Shown piece by piece: positions 15,346 through 23,179 of a stretch of DNA of 39,983 bases. Position 1 is the first letter of the stretch. Every line of letters begins with the position of its first letter. The translations under genes were made by a program, and so were the position numbers. A model generated the notes under the pieces. It did no database searches. It worked only from the letters and a program-made list of their open reading frames with translations, and was not told the origin of the DNA. Source of the DNA: Kutzneria sp. 744 (GTDB lineage: Bacteria > Actinomycetota > Actinomycetes > Mycobacteriales > Pseudonocardiaceae); the NCBI RefSeq assembly GCF_000568255.1, contig NZ_KK037166.1, forward strand, positions 4,169,982 through 4,209,964, in the 5' to 3' direction.

Positions 15346-15978
15346 ATGCAGGCAGACTCGATGTTCGGCCGGCCGCCGGTGGAGATCGCACCCGGCGCTG
15401 TGCACACACCCGACTGGCTGAACCTCGACGACCAGCGCCGCGTGGTCGCCGCGTGCCGGGAGTGGGCCGTTCCCCCGGCCGGCATGCGCCACACGACGCT
15501 GCCCAGCGGCGGCGTGATGTCCGTGCAGACGGTGTGCCTGGGCTGGCACTGGACGCCGTATCGCTACAGCCGCTTCACCGAGGACGGCTCTCCCGTGAAG
15601 CCGCTGCCGGACTGGTTGGCGGAGCTGGGCGCGCGGGCGGTCGGGGATCCCGGATACCGGCCGGACGTCGCCCTGGTCAACTTCTACGACCAGGACGCGA
15701 AGATGGGCATGCACCAGGACAAGGACGAGCGGAGCGAGGCGCCGGTCGTGTCGCTGAGCATCGGCGACAGCTGCGTGTTCCGCTTCGGCAACACCGAGCA
15801 CCGCAACCGGCCGTGGACCGACGTCGAACTGCGGTCCGGCGACCTGTTCGTCTTCGGTGGGCCGTCCCGGTTCGCGTATCACGGCGTGACGAAAACCCTG
15901 CCAGGGACCGGAGATCCGGCGACCGGGCTGACCGCCGGCCGCCTCAACATCACGCTTCGGGTGTCCGGACTGGACTGA
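15346..15978 (+). CDS. AlkB-like Fe(II)/2-oxoglutarate-dependent dioxygenase
   Basis: A 210-residue AlkB homologue, probably repairing alkylated bases by oxidative dealkylation. ATG 15346 is chosen for GCGGAGG just upstream. The iron ligands are His123 and Asp125 in MGMHQDKDE and His179 in RFAYHGV; the 2-oxoglutarate arginines are in RLNITLR (199-205). VNFYDQDAKMG before HxD is typical. The protein is about the size of E. coli AlkB. No ada gene is adjacent. Its last 29 bp overlap the convergent TetR gene tail to tail. Confidence 0.93.
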   Translation: MQADSMFGRPPVEIAPGAVHTPDWLNLDDQRRVVAACREWAVPPAGMRHTTLPSGGVMSVQTVCLGWHWTPYRYSRFTEDGSPVKPLPDWLAELGARAVGDPGYRPDVALVNFYDQDAKMGMHQDKDERSEAPVVSLSIGDSCVFRFGNTEHRNRPWTDVELRSGDLFVFGGPSRFAYHGVTKTLPGTGDPATGLTAGRLNITLRVSGLD

Positions 15979-16549
15979 CCGGCCGCATCCCGGCGCACAC
16001 CACACCGACCATCAGGCCCGGGTCGGCGGTGCCCTGTCGGGCCATGCTCAGGCAGCCCACTATGAGCGTCTTCACGTCGGCGGCCGTCAGGTCCGGCCGC
16101 ACCTCGCCGGCCTCCTGGGCCTTGGCCAGCAGGTCGCCGAGGCCGGTCATCATCACCTGCCGCGCCTCCGCCGTCAGCTCCTGGTTGAGGCCGCCGCCGG
16201 CCGCCAGCGCGTCGAACAGCGCCTTGTTCAGGCTGGCGTCGCGGACCATGCGCTCGAAGAAACCGAAGAACGCCCGGCCCGCGGCCGGCCCCTCGGCCAG
16301 CTTCCTGGCCACCTCCCCGACCGACCGCAGGCGCTCCTGGATGATCGCCACGAACAGCGCGTCCTTGGTCGGGAAGTGCCGGTAGACGGTGCCCACGCCG
16401 ACCCCCGCCCGCCGCGCGATCTCGTCGATCGGGACCGCGAGGCCCTCCTCGGCGAACACCTGCTGCGCCACCTCGAGCACCCGGGCCCGGTTGCGCCGGG
16501 CGTCGGCGCGCAACGGCCGGCCGGCGACGGTGGAATCGGCTGAAGTCAC
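15950..16549 (-). CDS. TetR-family regulator
   Basis: A 199-residue TetR protein on the minus strand. Its helix-turn-helix (about 23-69) reads VLEVAQQVFAEEGLAVP, then RRAGVGVGTVYRHFPTKDAL, the common YRHF subtype. The C-terminal domain resembles the SBD-like type (FFGFFERMV, then MMTGLGDLLAKAQEAGEVRPDL). The start is GTG 16549. The final residues are encoded in DNA shared with the convergent AlkB-like gene. No target can be named. Confidence 0.92.
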   Translation of the reverse strand: MTSADSTVAGRPLRADARRNRARVLEVAQQVFAEEGLAVPIDEIARRAGVGVGTVYRHFPTKDALFVAIIQERLRSVGEVARKLAEGPAAGRAFFGFFERMVRDASLNKALFDALAAGGGLNQELTAEARQVMMTGLGDLLAKAQEAGEVRPDLTAADVKTLIVGCLSMARQGTADPGLMVGVVCAGMRPVSPVRTPEA

Positions 16550-16686
16550 GCCCCCGACTGTAGGACGCCGGGTACCCCCAGGTCGCCTACCAGGAGGCCC
16601 GCGTCACCACTGTGGACCAATCGGACACCGGCTCCCGGTTCGGAAAATTCGACAAGAGCCTGTGGGCCCGCCCACACTCCGTCGTC

Positions 16687-16746
16687 AATCGGTTACGGCT
16701 TGGCCACGTCCTGGCACCAGGTGTGCCTCGACTGTCGTAACCGGTT
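16687..16746. promoter_or_regulatory. Nested inverted repeats upstream of the lipoprotein gene
   Basis: AATCGGTTACG (16687-16697) is mirrored by CGTAACCGGTT (16736-16746) with one mismatch, enclosing a second palindrome CCTGGCACCAGG (16710-16721). It lies in the 253-bp gap between the divergent TetR and lipoprotein genes. It could be a regulator binding region or a cruciform. Confidence 0.4.
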
Positions 16747-16802
16747 GGCCCGGACACCCGGATGGCGGCCAAGGTGGAGAGGTTTGCTGAGGGGAGTGAC
16801 AA

Positions 16803-17330
16803 GTGCGGATCGTCAGGCTGATCGGGGCGGCATGCCTCGCGGCGCTGCTGGCCGGGTGCGGCACGGCGGGCGGTCCCCAGCTGTCGGCCGTGCAGAGCAG
16901 CGCGAATCCGACGGTGAGCCAGGCCGCGAAGACCGTGGACGCGGCGTTCGGGGACCGGCGGACCTGGCCGAACGGGTTGGCGATCACCATCTCGCAGCCC
17001 CGGTCGCTCAAGCCGAGCAGCACCGCGTACCCGCAGGCGGCGCGGGCGGCGGTGTTCGAGCTGACGGTGGAGAACGGCACGGCCACCACGTACAAGCCGT
17101 CGCAGCTGGCCGTGAAGGCGACGGTCGGCGGCCAGCTGGCGCAGGAGGTAGTGGACCCCGCGCAGGGGCTCGGCGGCTACGTGGCCGCGCAGGAGGATCT
17201 CGCACCGGGCAGGACCGTGCAGCTGACGGTGGCCTTCGCCGTGCCGCAGCAACCGACCGACCTGCGGATCCTGGTGCAGCCGGACGTGGTCGACGCGGTG
17301 CCGGCGACGGCGTTCGCGGGGACCGCCTAG
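16803..17330 (+). CDS. Putative lipoprotein with DUF4352-like domain
   Basis: A 175-residue lipoprotein. GTG 16803 has GAGGGGAG upstream. The signal peptide MRIVRLIGAACLAALLAGC ends in the lipobox LAGC, so Cys19 would be lipidated and the protein held on the outer face of the membrane. The mature part looks like a DUF4352-type immunoglobulin-like beta fold: ITISQPRSLKPS, then FELTVENGTATTYKPSQLAVKAT, then ALPGRTVQLTVAF-like strands. Such domains are often telokin-like with unknown ligands. No partner is evident. Confidence 0.78.
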   Translation: MRIVRLIGAACLAALLAGCGTAGGPQLSAVQSSANPTVSQAAKTVDAAFGDRRTWPNGLAITISQPRSLKPSSTAYPQAARAAVFELTVENGTATTYKPSQLAVKATVGGQLAQEVVDPAQGLGGYVAAQEDLAPGRTVQLTVAFAVPQQPTDLRILVQPDVVDAVPATAFAGTA

Positions 17331-17352
17331 GCCGATTGTCGGTGGGGCACGC

Positions 17353-17358
17353 TACGTT
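17353..17358 (+). promoter_or_regulatory. -10-like box for bcp
   Basis: TACGTT ends 6 nt before ATG 17365, with no ribosome site, which suggests a leaderless bcp transcript. Confidence 0.35.
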
Positions 17359-17364
17359 CGCGCT

Positions 17365-17838
17365 ATGACTGAGCAGACGCGACTGGCGGTCGGCGACACG
17401 GCGCCGGACTTCACGCTCCTGGACAGCGAGGGCAACAAGGTCTCGCTGTCCGACTACCGCGGGCGCCAGGTCGTCGTGTACTTCTACCCGGCCGCCATGA
17501 CGCCGGGCTGCACCAAGCAGGCCTGCGACTTCCGGGACAACCTGGCCGAGTTCAACGACGCCGGTCTCGCGGTGCTGGGCATCTCCCCGGACAAGGTGGA
17601 GAAGCTGGCCAAGTTCCGTGACGCCGAGGGCCTGACCTTCCCGCTGCTCTCGGACGCCGACAAGGCCGTGATGCAGCGCTGGGCCGTCTTCGGCGAGAAG
17701 CAGAACTACGGGCGCACGGTGATGGGCGTGATCCGCTCCACGTTCGTCGTCGACGCCGACGGCAAGATCGCCAAGGCCTCGTACAACGTGCGGGCCACCG
17801 GGCACGTCGCCAAGCTGCGCAAGGACCTCGGCATCTGA
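17365..17838 (+). CDS. bcp: Thioredoxin-dependent peroxiredoxin (Bcp/PrxQ)
   Basis: A 157-residue peroxiredoxin that reduces hydrogen peroxide and organic peroxides with thioredoxin. The peroxidatic cysteine is Cys49 in MTPGCTKQAC and the resolving cysteine Cys54, the five-residue spacing typical of PrxQ. VGDTAPDFTLLD at the N-terminus and the R in GVIRSTFVVD match the family. The gene is full-length. Its stop overlaps a CTG that probably starts the next gene, so the two are likely co-translated. Confidence 0.96.
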   Translation: MTEQTRLAVGDTAPDFTLLDSEGNKVSLSDYRGRQVVVYFYPAAMTPGCTKQACDFRDNLAEFNDAGLAVLGISPDKVEKLAKFRDAEGLTFPLLSDADKAVMQRWAVFGEKQNYGRTVMGVIRSTFVVDADGKIAKASYNVRATGHVAKLRKDLGI

Positions 17839-18476
17839 GCCGGGCCGTAGCGGTATACGACCGGTCCGCCGATCGGGCGCTGCGCTGGGAGGGGCCGGAG
17901 CTGAGCTTCCGGTCCGCCTCACTGGTGAAGCTGCTGATCGCGCTGGACGTGCTGGGGCGGCGGCCCGACGAGCCGCCGCTGCGTGACGCGCTGTGGCGGA
18001 TGCTGTCGGCCAGCGACGACACCGTGGCCAACGAGCTGTGGGACGCCGACGGCGGCCCGGACATCGTCATGCGCACGGCGGAACGGCTGGCGCTGCCGGC
18101 GACCCGTCCGCCGGAGATCGTGGGCCGCTGGGGCGACACGATGCTGGGCATCGCCGATGTGGTGGCGATCTACCGGCACGTGCTGGAGTCGCCGTGGCGC
18201 GACCTGATCGTGAACGCGCTGGCCACCGCGCCGCGGCACGGATCGGACGGCTTCGACCAGTACTTCGGGATCCCGTCCCGGCTGCCGCGGCCGTGGGCGG
18301 TGAAACAGGGCTGGTCGCAGAGCCCGCGCGATGTGGTGTTGCACACCAGCGGCCTGGTCGGCGCCGGCTGGCGATTTGTCGTGGTCGTGCTGGCATCGTT
18401 CCCGGTCGGCACCGACTGGGCGGCGGCCACCGCGGCGGTGAACGACGAGGTCACGGCGCTCGCGCCCGGCCTGTGA
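17835..18476 (+). CDS. Beta-lactamase-like serine hydrolase, likely CTG start
   Basis: A 213-residue class A-like penicillin-recognising protein. The SxxK motif is present as S-L-V-K (residues 29-32), an SDN-like SDD lies at 60-62, and KQGW stands where KTG is expected. No ATG, GTG or TTG lies upstream of the SxxK in this frame; the first GTG (17925) would cut off the nucleophile. CTG 17835 overlaps the bcp stop as CTGA with AAGGAC upstream, so I take it as the start. There is no signal peptide, so it would be cytoplasmic and may not be a true resistance enzyme. Confidence 0.7.
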   Translation: MSRAVAVYDRSADRALRWEGPELSFRSASLVKLLIALDVLGRRPDEPPLRDALWRMLSASDDTVANELWDADGGPDIVMRTAERLALPATRPPEIVGRWGDTMLGIADVVAIYRHVLESPWRDLIVNALATAPRHGSDGFDQYFGIPSRLPRPWAVKQGWSQSPRDVVLHTSGLVGAGWRFVVVVLASFPVGTDWAAATAAVNDEVTALAPGL

Positions 18477-18755
18477 ACCCCCGATTGGGGTAAGCTCGGC
18501 CGTGAGGGCTGGCGAATGGCCGCCCCGGTTCAACGCAGAGGGTGATACGCCGTGTGTGGTTCCTCCACACCAAGCGGTCCTGAGCGTCCCTCCAAATTCG
18601 TCATGCGGGTCCACTTCCCGACCCGGGGCGGTTGAGTACGGGCTGACGGCCCCCCACTCCCGTAACCGCTGATCTTTCGGCGGCCCCTTTCGCGCGCCCC
18701 CGATCCGCCACCGGCGGACCGGCCGTCGGCGCGCGCCGGAAACCTGGAACCAGCA
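18477..18755 (+). promoter_or_regulatory. Long structured leader of the SMR exporter gene
   Basis: This 279-bp gap has several hairpins on the plus strand. ACCCC...GGGGT (18477-18491) probably ends the previous gene. GTGTGG/CCACAC encloses TTCCT near 18550. GGGTC/GACCC is near 18605-18622. A long helix pairs GCGGTT...ACGGG with CCCGT-AACCGC (about 18629-18670). SMR exporters are often under riboswitches, but I do not find the guanidine-I or guanidine-III core motifs. The ligand, if any, is unknown. Confidence 0.35.
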
Positions 18756-19091
18756 ATGCTGATGTGGATCCTGCTCGCCCTCGCCATCGTCGCCGAGGTG
18801 TTCGCGACGATCATGTTGAAACTGTCCGACGGCCTGAGCCACGCGCTGCCCGTGCTCGGCCTGATCGCCGGCTACGCGCTCGCCTTCTACCTGGAGTCAC
18901 AGGTGATCCGCATGGGCATGCCGATGCCGGTCACCTACGCGGTGTGGGCCGGCGGCGGCATCGCCCTGGTCGTCGTGGCCAACCGCGTGCTGTTCTCCGA
19001 GCCCGTCTCGGCGTGGACGATCGGCGGCATGGCGCTGATCCTGGCCGGCGTGCTGGTGGTGCAGATGTCGGTCACGCACCAGACGGCGTGA
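18756..19091 (+). CDS. Small multidrug resistance (SMR) exporter, EmrE/Qac type
   Basis: A 111-residue protein with four membrane helices. The essential acidic residue is Glu14 in AEVFAT, in helix 1; TYAVWAGGG in helix 3 is the family signature. The sequence after it (IALVVVANRVLFSEP) resembles the EmrE/Qac group more than the guanidine-exporting Gdx group. Dual-topology dimers export cationic compounds by proton antiport. ATG 18762 is an alternative start; no strong ribosome site decides. The 3' end overlaps the convergent HxlR gene by 20 bp. Confidence 0.9.
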   Translation: MLMWILLALAIVAEVFATIMLKLSDGLSHALPVLGLIAGYALAFYLESQVIRMGMPMPVTYAVWAGGGIALVVVANRVLFSEPVSAWTIGGMALILAGVLVVQMSVTHQTA

Positions 19092-19425
19092 CACCGGAGA
19101 CGTCGACGCCCGTTCGCTCGGCGCGGGCGAGACCCCAGTCGTACAGGCCTTGCAGCACCGGGGCCAGGGTCTCGCCCTCCGGGCTGAGCCGGTAGTCCGT
19201 GCGCAACTCGGGCTCCTGGCTGGCATCCCGCAGCACGAGACCGTCCGACTCCAGCTCACGCAGGCGCTGCGTCAGCATCTTCTCGCTGATGTCCGGGATG
19301 AGCCGGCGGAGCTGGCCGTAGCGCAGCGGGCCCTGCTTGAGGCGGGCCAGGATCAGGACCCGCCAGCGCCCGCCGACGACGTCCAGAGTGAGCTCGACCG
19401 GACAGTGGTACCGCTGCTGCGCCAT
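19072..19425 (-). CDS. HxlR-family winged-helix regulator
   Basis: A 117-residue HxlR-type regulator. The N-terminal Cys8 in YHCPVE is the redox-sensitive position of the family. GGRWRVLILARLKQGPLRYGQL and ISEKMLTQRLRELESDGLV form the winged helix, and YRLSPEGETL the wing. Members respond to electrophiles, aldehydes or oxidants. It is divergent from the truncated hemoglobin gene at 19533, with an AAGT-N4-ACTT palindrome between them, so it may control that gene. Confidence 0.92.
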   Translation of the reverse strand: MAQQRYHCPVELTLDVVGGRWRVLILARLKQGPLRYGQLRRLIPDISEKMLTQRLRELESDGLVLRDASQEPELRTDYRLSPEGETLAPVLQGLYDWGLARAERTGVDVSGVTPSGA

Positions 19426-19451
19426 GTTCAGCCCCCTGGGTGCCTACCGGA

Positions 19452-19463
19452 AAGTGCGTACTT
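19452..19463. promoter_or_regulatory. AAGT-GCGT-ACTT palindrome, candidate HxlR operator
   Basis: An inverted repeat in the 107-bp gap between the divergent HxlR and hemoglobin genes, 27 bp upstream of the HxlR start. Its AGT...ACT arms fit sites known for this family. Confidence 0.4.
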
Positions 19464-19532
19464 GTCGGCCCTGCCGGCTGACGGCCAGGGTAGCCACCGA
19501 CCGTCGCCGAGCGAGATCGACAAGGGGTGGAG

Positions 19533-20135
19533 ATGGGCAATCCGGAGCAGGACGGGCCGCCGACGCTGTACGACTGGGCCGGCGGCGAGAAGGCGCTGAC
19601 CGAGCTGACCGAGGCCTTCTACCGGGAGGTCCTCAAGGACGACCTGCTGGAGCCGATGTTCCGGGGCATGTCGTCGGACCACCCCCGGCGGGTGGCGCAC
19701 TGGCTGGGCGAGGTGTTCGGCGGGCCGACGACCTACACCGCGGAGCGCGGCGGCTATTCGACGATGCTGGGCATGCACCTGGGCAAGGCGATCACCGAAC
19801 CCCAGCGCCGCCGCTGGATCAGCCTGCTCCAGGACGCCGCCGACGAGGTCGGGCTGCCGGCCGATCCGGAGTTCCGGGCGGCCTTCACCGGCTACCTGGA
19901 GTGGGGCACGCGGATCGCGCTGGCCAATTCTCAGCCGGGCGCCGAGCCCGTGAAGCACGCGCCGGTGCCGCACTGGGGTTGGGGCGTGCACCGCCTACAC
20001 GCCCTGAACAGGGCCGATCACGCTTACGTCACCAGAAGAGTGATTAGATTACCCAACCGCGTGATAATGACGGGCCGTCGTGTATTCCATGTGATGCTCT
20101 TTCGCTTTGCCCTAGGTTTAGCTCGGTTCAGATAG
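19533..20135 (+). CDS. Group II truncated hemoglobin with altered C-terminus
   Basis: A 200-residue frame whose first about 150 residues are a 2/2 hemoglobin: AFYREVLKDDLLEPMF, HPRRVAHWLGEVFGGP, and the proximal His82 in MLGMHLGKAIT. ATG 19533 has AAGGGGTGGAG upstream. It probably binds oxygen or NO or detoxifies peroxide. After PHWGWGV the frame enters low-GC sequence and gains about 45 unrelated residues. In the family the protein normally stops a few residues later. Restoring two single bases here would read APPYTP and then stop at 20005-20007, so a small frameshift at the end is likely. Confidence 0.8.
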   Translation: MGNPEQDGPPTLYDWAGGEKALTELTEAFYREVLKDDLLEPMFRGMSSDHPRRVAHWLGEVFGGPTTYTAERGGYSTMLGMHLGKAITEPQRRRWISLLQDAADEVGLPADPEFRAAFTGYLEWGTRIALANSQPGAEPVKHAPVPHWGWGVHRLHALNRADHAYVTRRVIRLPNRVIMTGRRVFHVMLFRFALGLARFR

Positions 20136-20300
20136 ATGACTCTGGCACAACGCATTGGGTTCAGCGTAATCTAACGCGACGCATGTTAGCACGATTGGTT
20201 CCGGCAATGAAAGATAAGAGAATGAGGTCCGGGAAAACTGCTGTAGTAAAGAACTCTCAAGGTCGTCTAACGTACTGCTGCCTCGGGGTGGCACCTCCCC
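20008..20300. other. Low-GC islet 2, no recognisable gene
   Basis: After the hemoglobin region the base composition drops; lines 20041, 20101 and 20161 hold 29, 30 and 28 G/C of 60 by hand count. Stops are frequent in all frames. No RNA gene, insertion-sequence end or transposase is seen. It ends sharply just before the rdgB stop at 20316. Confidence 0.6.
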
Positions 20301-20315
20301 TGCATCAGGAGGGGT

Positions 20316-20921
20316 TCAGGTGAGGGCGGCGGTGATGTGGGGGAGCAACAAACGGAGGGCGCGGCCGCGGTGGGAGAGGGCGTCCTTCTCGGCCGGGGAC
20401 AGCTCCGCCGAGGTGCGGGTCTCGCCCTCCGGCACGAAGATCGGGTCGTACCCGAAACCGTTGGCGCCACGGGATTCCCGGATCAGGGTGCCCCGCCACT
20501 CCCCCCGCACGACAACCTCGGCCCCGCCCGGCAGCACCAGGGCGGCGGCGCTGACGAAGGCGGCGCCACGACGCTCGTCCGGCACGTCGCCGAGCTGGGC
20601 CAGCACGAGCTCCAGGTTGGCCAGGTCGTCGCCGTGCCGGCCCGACCAGCGGGCCGACAGCACGCCGGGCATGCCGTTCAACGCGTCGACGGCCAGCCCG
20701 GAGTCGTCGGCCACGGCCGGCAGACCGGTCGCGGCGACGGCGTCACGGGCCTTGGCCAGGGCGTTGCCCTCGAAGTCGGGCGCGGTCTCCGGGGCCTCCG
20801 GGAAAGCGGCCACAGCGTCGAGGCCGATGACCTCGACGCCTGTGACCTCCGCGGCGACCATGATGCGGTCCAGCTCCACCAGCTTCTTGGCGTTGCGGGT
20901 GGCCAGCAGCAGCTTGGTCAC
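20316..20921 (-). CDS. rdgB: RdgB/HAM1 non-canonical purine NTP pyrophosphatase
   Basis: A 201-residue enzyme that hydrolyses dITP, XTP and related nucleotides to monophosphates, keeping them out of DNA and RNA. Family motifs are [14 protein letters not shown] at the start, [28 protein letters not shown], and the base-specific end [21 protein letters not shown] with SHRGRAL. GTG 20921 overlaps the rph stop by GTGA, so the two are coupled. This rph-rdgB pair is conserved in actinobacteria. Confidence 0.97.
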   Translation of the reverse strand: MTKLLLATRNAKKLVELDRIMVAAEVTGVEVIGLDAVAAFPEAPETAPDFEGNALAKARDAVAATGLPAVADDSGLAVDALNGMPGVLSARWSGRHGDDLANLELVLAQLGDVPDERRGAAFVSAAALVLPGGAEVVVRGEWRGTLIRESRGANGFGYDPIFVPEGETRTSAELSPAEKDALSHRGRALRLLLPHITAALT

Positions 20922-21691
20922 GACTTGCGCCGCCCCTTGGGCGAGGGCTCCGGCAGCTGGCCCGGGTAGGGCAGCGCCAGTGCCTCGTTCTGCAGGCGGG
21001 TCAGCTCCGCGCAGCCGGCCAGCGCCAGGTCCAGCATCTGGTCCAGGGTGGAGCGGGCGAAGGTGGCGCCCTCGCCGGTGCCCTGCACCTCGACCAGGGT
21101 GCCGGCGTCGGTGGCGACCACGTTCATGTCGACCTCGGCCCGGGAGTCCTCCTCGTACGGCAGGTCCAACCGGACCCGGCCGTCGATCACGCCGACGCTG
21201 ACCGCCGACACCGAGCAGGACAGCGGCTTGGGGTCGGCCAGCCGGCCGGCCGCGTCCAGCCAGGTGATCGCGTCGGCCAGCGCCACGTACGCGCCGGTGA
21301 TGGCCGCGGTGCGGGTGCCGCCGTCGGCCTGGATCACGTCGCAGTCGATGACGATGGTGTTCTCGCCCAGCGCGGACAGGTCGATGCAGGCCCGCAGGGC
21401 CCGCCCGATCAGCCGGCTGATCTCGTGCGTGCGGCCGCCGATCCTGCCCTTGACCGACTCACGGTCGCCCCGGGTGTGGGTGGCCGAGGGCAGCATGGCG
21501 TACTCGGCGGTGACCCAGCCCAGCCCGGACCCGGCCCGCCAGCGCGGCACGCCCTCGGTCACGCTGGCCGCGCACAGCACCCGGGTGTTGCCGAACTCGA
21601 CCAGCACGGACCCCGCCGGCCACTGCTGGTAGCCACGGGTGATCTTGATCTCGCGGAGGGACTCGTCGCCTCGGCCGTCTGCTCTAACCAC
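20918..21691 (-). CDS. rph: Ribonuclease PH
   Basis: A 257-residue phosphate-dependent 3'-5' exoribonuclease that trims the 3' ends of tRNA precursors. It shows [18 protein letters not shown] at the N-terminus, [27 protein letters not shown] in the core, and [24 protein letters not shown] 21691 is probably leaderless. The gene is full-length and followed by rdgB with a 4-nt overlap. It is divergent from the DUF2231 gene. Confidence 0.98.
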   Translation of the reverse strand: MVRADGRGDESLREIKITRGYQQWPAGSVLVEFGNTRVLCAASVTEGVPRWRAGSGLGWVTAEYAMLPSATHTRGDRESVKGRIGGRTHEISRLIGRALRACIDLSALGENTIVIDCDVIQADGGTRTAAITGAYVALADAITWLDAAGRLADPKPLSCSVSAVSVGVIDGRVRLDLPYEEDSRAEVDMNVVATDAGTLVEVQGTGEGATFARSTLDQMLDLALAGCAELTRLQNEALALPYPGQLPEPSPKGRRKS

Positions 21692-21697
21692 GCGGCT

Positions 21698-21703
21698 AGC
21701 CTA
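21698..21703 (-). promoter_or_regulatory. -10-like box for leaderless rph
   Basis: On the minus strand TAGGCT lies 6 nt before the rph GTG, with no ribosome site. The same hexamer at the same kind of distance precedes pncB. Confidence 0.45.
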
Positions 21704-21761
21704 CGGGCACCGATCGACCCCCGGTTTTGAACCACTTGCTCGTTCCCAACGTGAGGTTGTC

Positions 21762-22388
21762 ATGACCCTTGCCGACAACTCGTTCACCATCAACGGGCTG
21801 CCGCTTCACCCGCTGCTGGTGCATGCCGTCGTCGTGCTGCTGCCCCTGGCCGCGGTCGGCAGCATCATCATCGCCGTGGTCCCGAAGTGGCGGCGGCGCT
21901 ACTGGCTGCCGGTGCTCGTGCTGGCCGTGCTGGGCATCGGCGCGGTGCCGATCACCCAGCAGGCCGGCGAGGCGCTGTACAACACCATCAAGGGCTCCCC
22001 ACCCGGGCTGGCCCACCACCGGGACCTCGGCAACGCTCTGCTGCCCTACGCCATCGCCTTCGGCGTGATGCTGCTCCTGCTGCTGGTCGTGGGCCGCATC
22101 GCCGACCGCGAGCGGGCCACCGGCGGCGTCCGGGCCCGGGTGGCCTCGGCGGCCCCGCGCCAGCAGCCGGTCGCCCCGGGCGTGCACAGCCTGGAGGAGC
22201 TCGACGAGGAGACCGCCGCCACGCCCGGCCTGGTCGAGGAGGATGGCCAGTCGTCGTCCCGGTTCTGGGGCGTGATCACGGTCATCGTCGCGATCGCGGT
22301 GATCGCCAGCGCGGTCGCCGTGTCGTACGAGATCTTCCTGATCGGCGACAGCGGCGCCTCGGCGGTGTGGAAGGGCGTGGGCGGCTGA
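21762..22388 (+). CDS. DUF2231 membrane protein
   Basis: A 208-residue protein beginning MTLADNSFTINGLPLHPLLVHAVVVLLP, the DUF2231 signature with its two conserved histidines at the membrane edge. Four hydrophobic segments follow, about residues 18-38, 47-65, 92-110 and 169-188, with an acidic linker (LEELDEETAA) before the last. The family may bind heme or iron, but its function is not known. It lies on the plus strand between the oppositely oriented rph and MBL genes, interrupting the otherwise conserved block. Confidence 0.85.
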   Translation: MTLADNSFTINGLPLHPLLVHAVVVLLPLAAVGSIIIAVVPKWRRRYWLPVLVLAVLGIGAVPITQQAGEALYNTIKGSPPGLAHHRDLGNALLPYAIAFGVMLLLLLVVGRIADRERATGGVRARVASAAPRQQPVAPGVHSLEELDEETAATPGLVEEDGQSSSRFWGVITVIVAIAVIASAVAVSYEIFLIGDSGASAVWKGVGG

Positions 22389-22405
22389 CCTAGGTCCCTT
22401 GTGGG

Positions 22406-23179
22406 TCAGACCTCGTAGGACCTGCCCTGCTCGGCGAGCAGCACCTCGCCGACGAACTCGCCCCGCGCCTCGGCCAGCACGACCTGTGCGTCGGTCCAGG
22501 GCGCGACATGGGTGAGCATGAGCCTGCCCACTCCGGCTCGGCACGCGGTCTGACCTGCCTGCCGGCCGGACATGTGCATGTCCGCGGGACGGGTCGGCAG
22601 GTCGGTCCAGGTGGCTTCGGCCAGCAGCAGGTCCACGCCGGCCGACAGGCTGTCCAGCGCGGGGCAGGCCGCGGTGTCGCCGGAGTAGACCAGCGACCGG
22701 CCGTCGTGCTCGATCCCGGAAGCCCGTAGGCCTCACACGGGTGCATGACACGGGCCGAGGTCACCTTGAGCGGCCCCGATCTGCACGGTCTCGCCGGTCA
22801 GCGGGTGGAAGTCGAACACGTCGGAGAAGTCCGTGACGAGCCGCTCGCCATCGTTCGGCGCGTACTGGGCGGCGAACCGCCGAGCCGTGTCGGACGGGCC
22901 GTGCACCGGCAGCCGCCGCTGCTCGGGCGGGTACGGCGGGTCCGGGTGGTAGCGGCGCAACACCGCCAGCGCGCTGAAGTCGGCGCAGTGGTCGGGGTGC
23001 AGGTGCGAGAAGGCCAGCGCGTCGACGTCGAACGTGCTGATCCGGGCCTGCAACTCGGCCAGGGCGCCGTTGCCCAGGTCCAGCACCAGCCGGAAGCCGT
23101 CCGCCTCGACCAGGTAGCACGGGGCGGGCGCGGCCGGCCCGGGCACGCTGCCCGAGCACCCGATGATGGTCAGCTTCAC
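22406..23179 (-). pseudogene. MBL-fold hydrolase (Rv1339-like) broken by two frameshifts
   Basis: A metallo-beta-lactamase-fold phosphodiesterase, the gene expected here next to murI; its M. tuberculosis counterpart Rv1339 is reported as a cAMP phosphodiesterase. The N-terminal part is intact: LTIIGCSGSVPGP, then metal motif HLHPDHCADF. The frame reaches a stop at 22733-22735. The family motif RVMHPCEAYGL is readable only in another frame (about 22722-22768). The C-terminal part (SLVYSGDTAACPALDSL, DLLLAEATW, then MLTHVAPW) returns to the first frame. So one extra base near 22768 and two near 22715-22720 would explain the break. Pseudogene or sequence error. Confidence 0.8.

Noticed and set aside
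18506-18560. Resemblance to a fluoride riboswitch (GGCGAATGG ... TGATACGCC)
   Set aside because: The invariant GAUGG is broken by an extra A, pairing is incomplete, and the downstream gene is an SMR exporter rather than crcB or a fluoride channel.
18477-18755. Guanidine-I or guanidine-III riboswitch before the SMR gene
   Set aside because: The core motifs I know (CUAGGGUUCCG, GGUCCGAGAG, GGACAAGACGG) are absent, and the SMR protein looks like the Qac rather than the Gdx subgroup.
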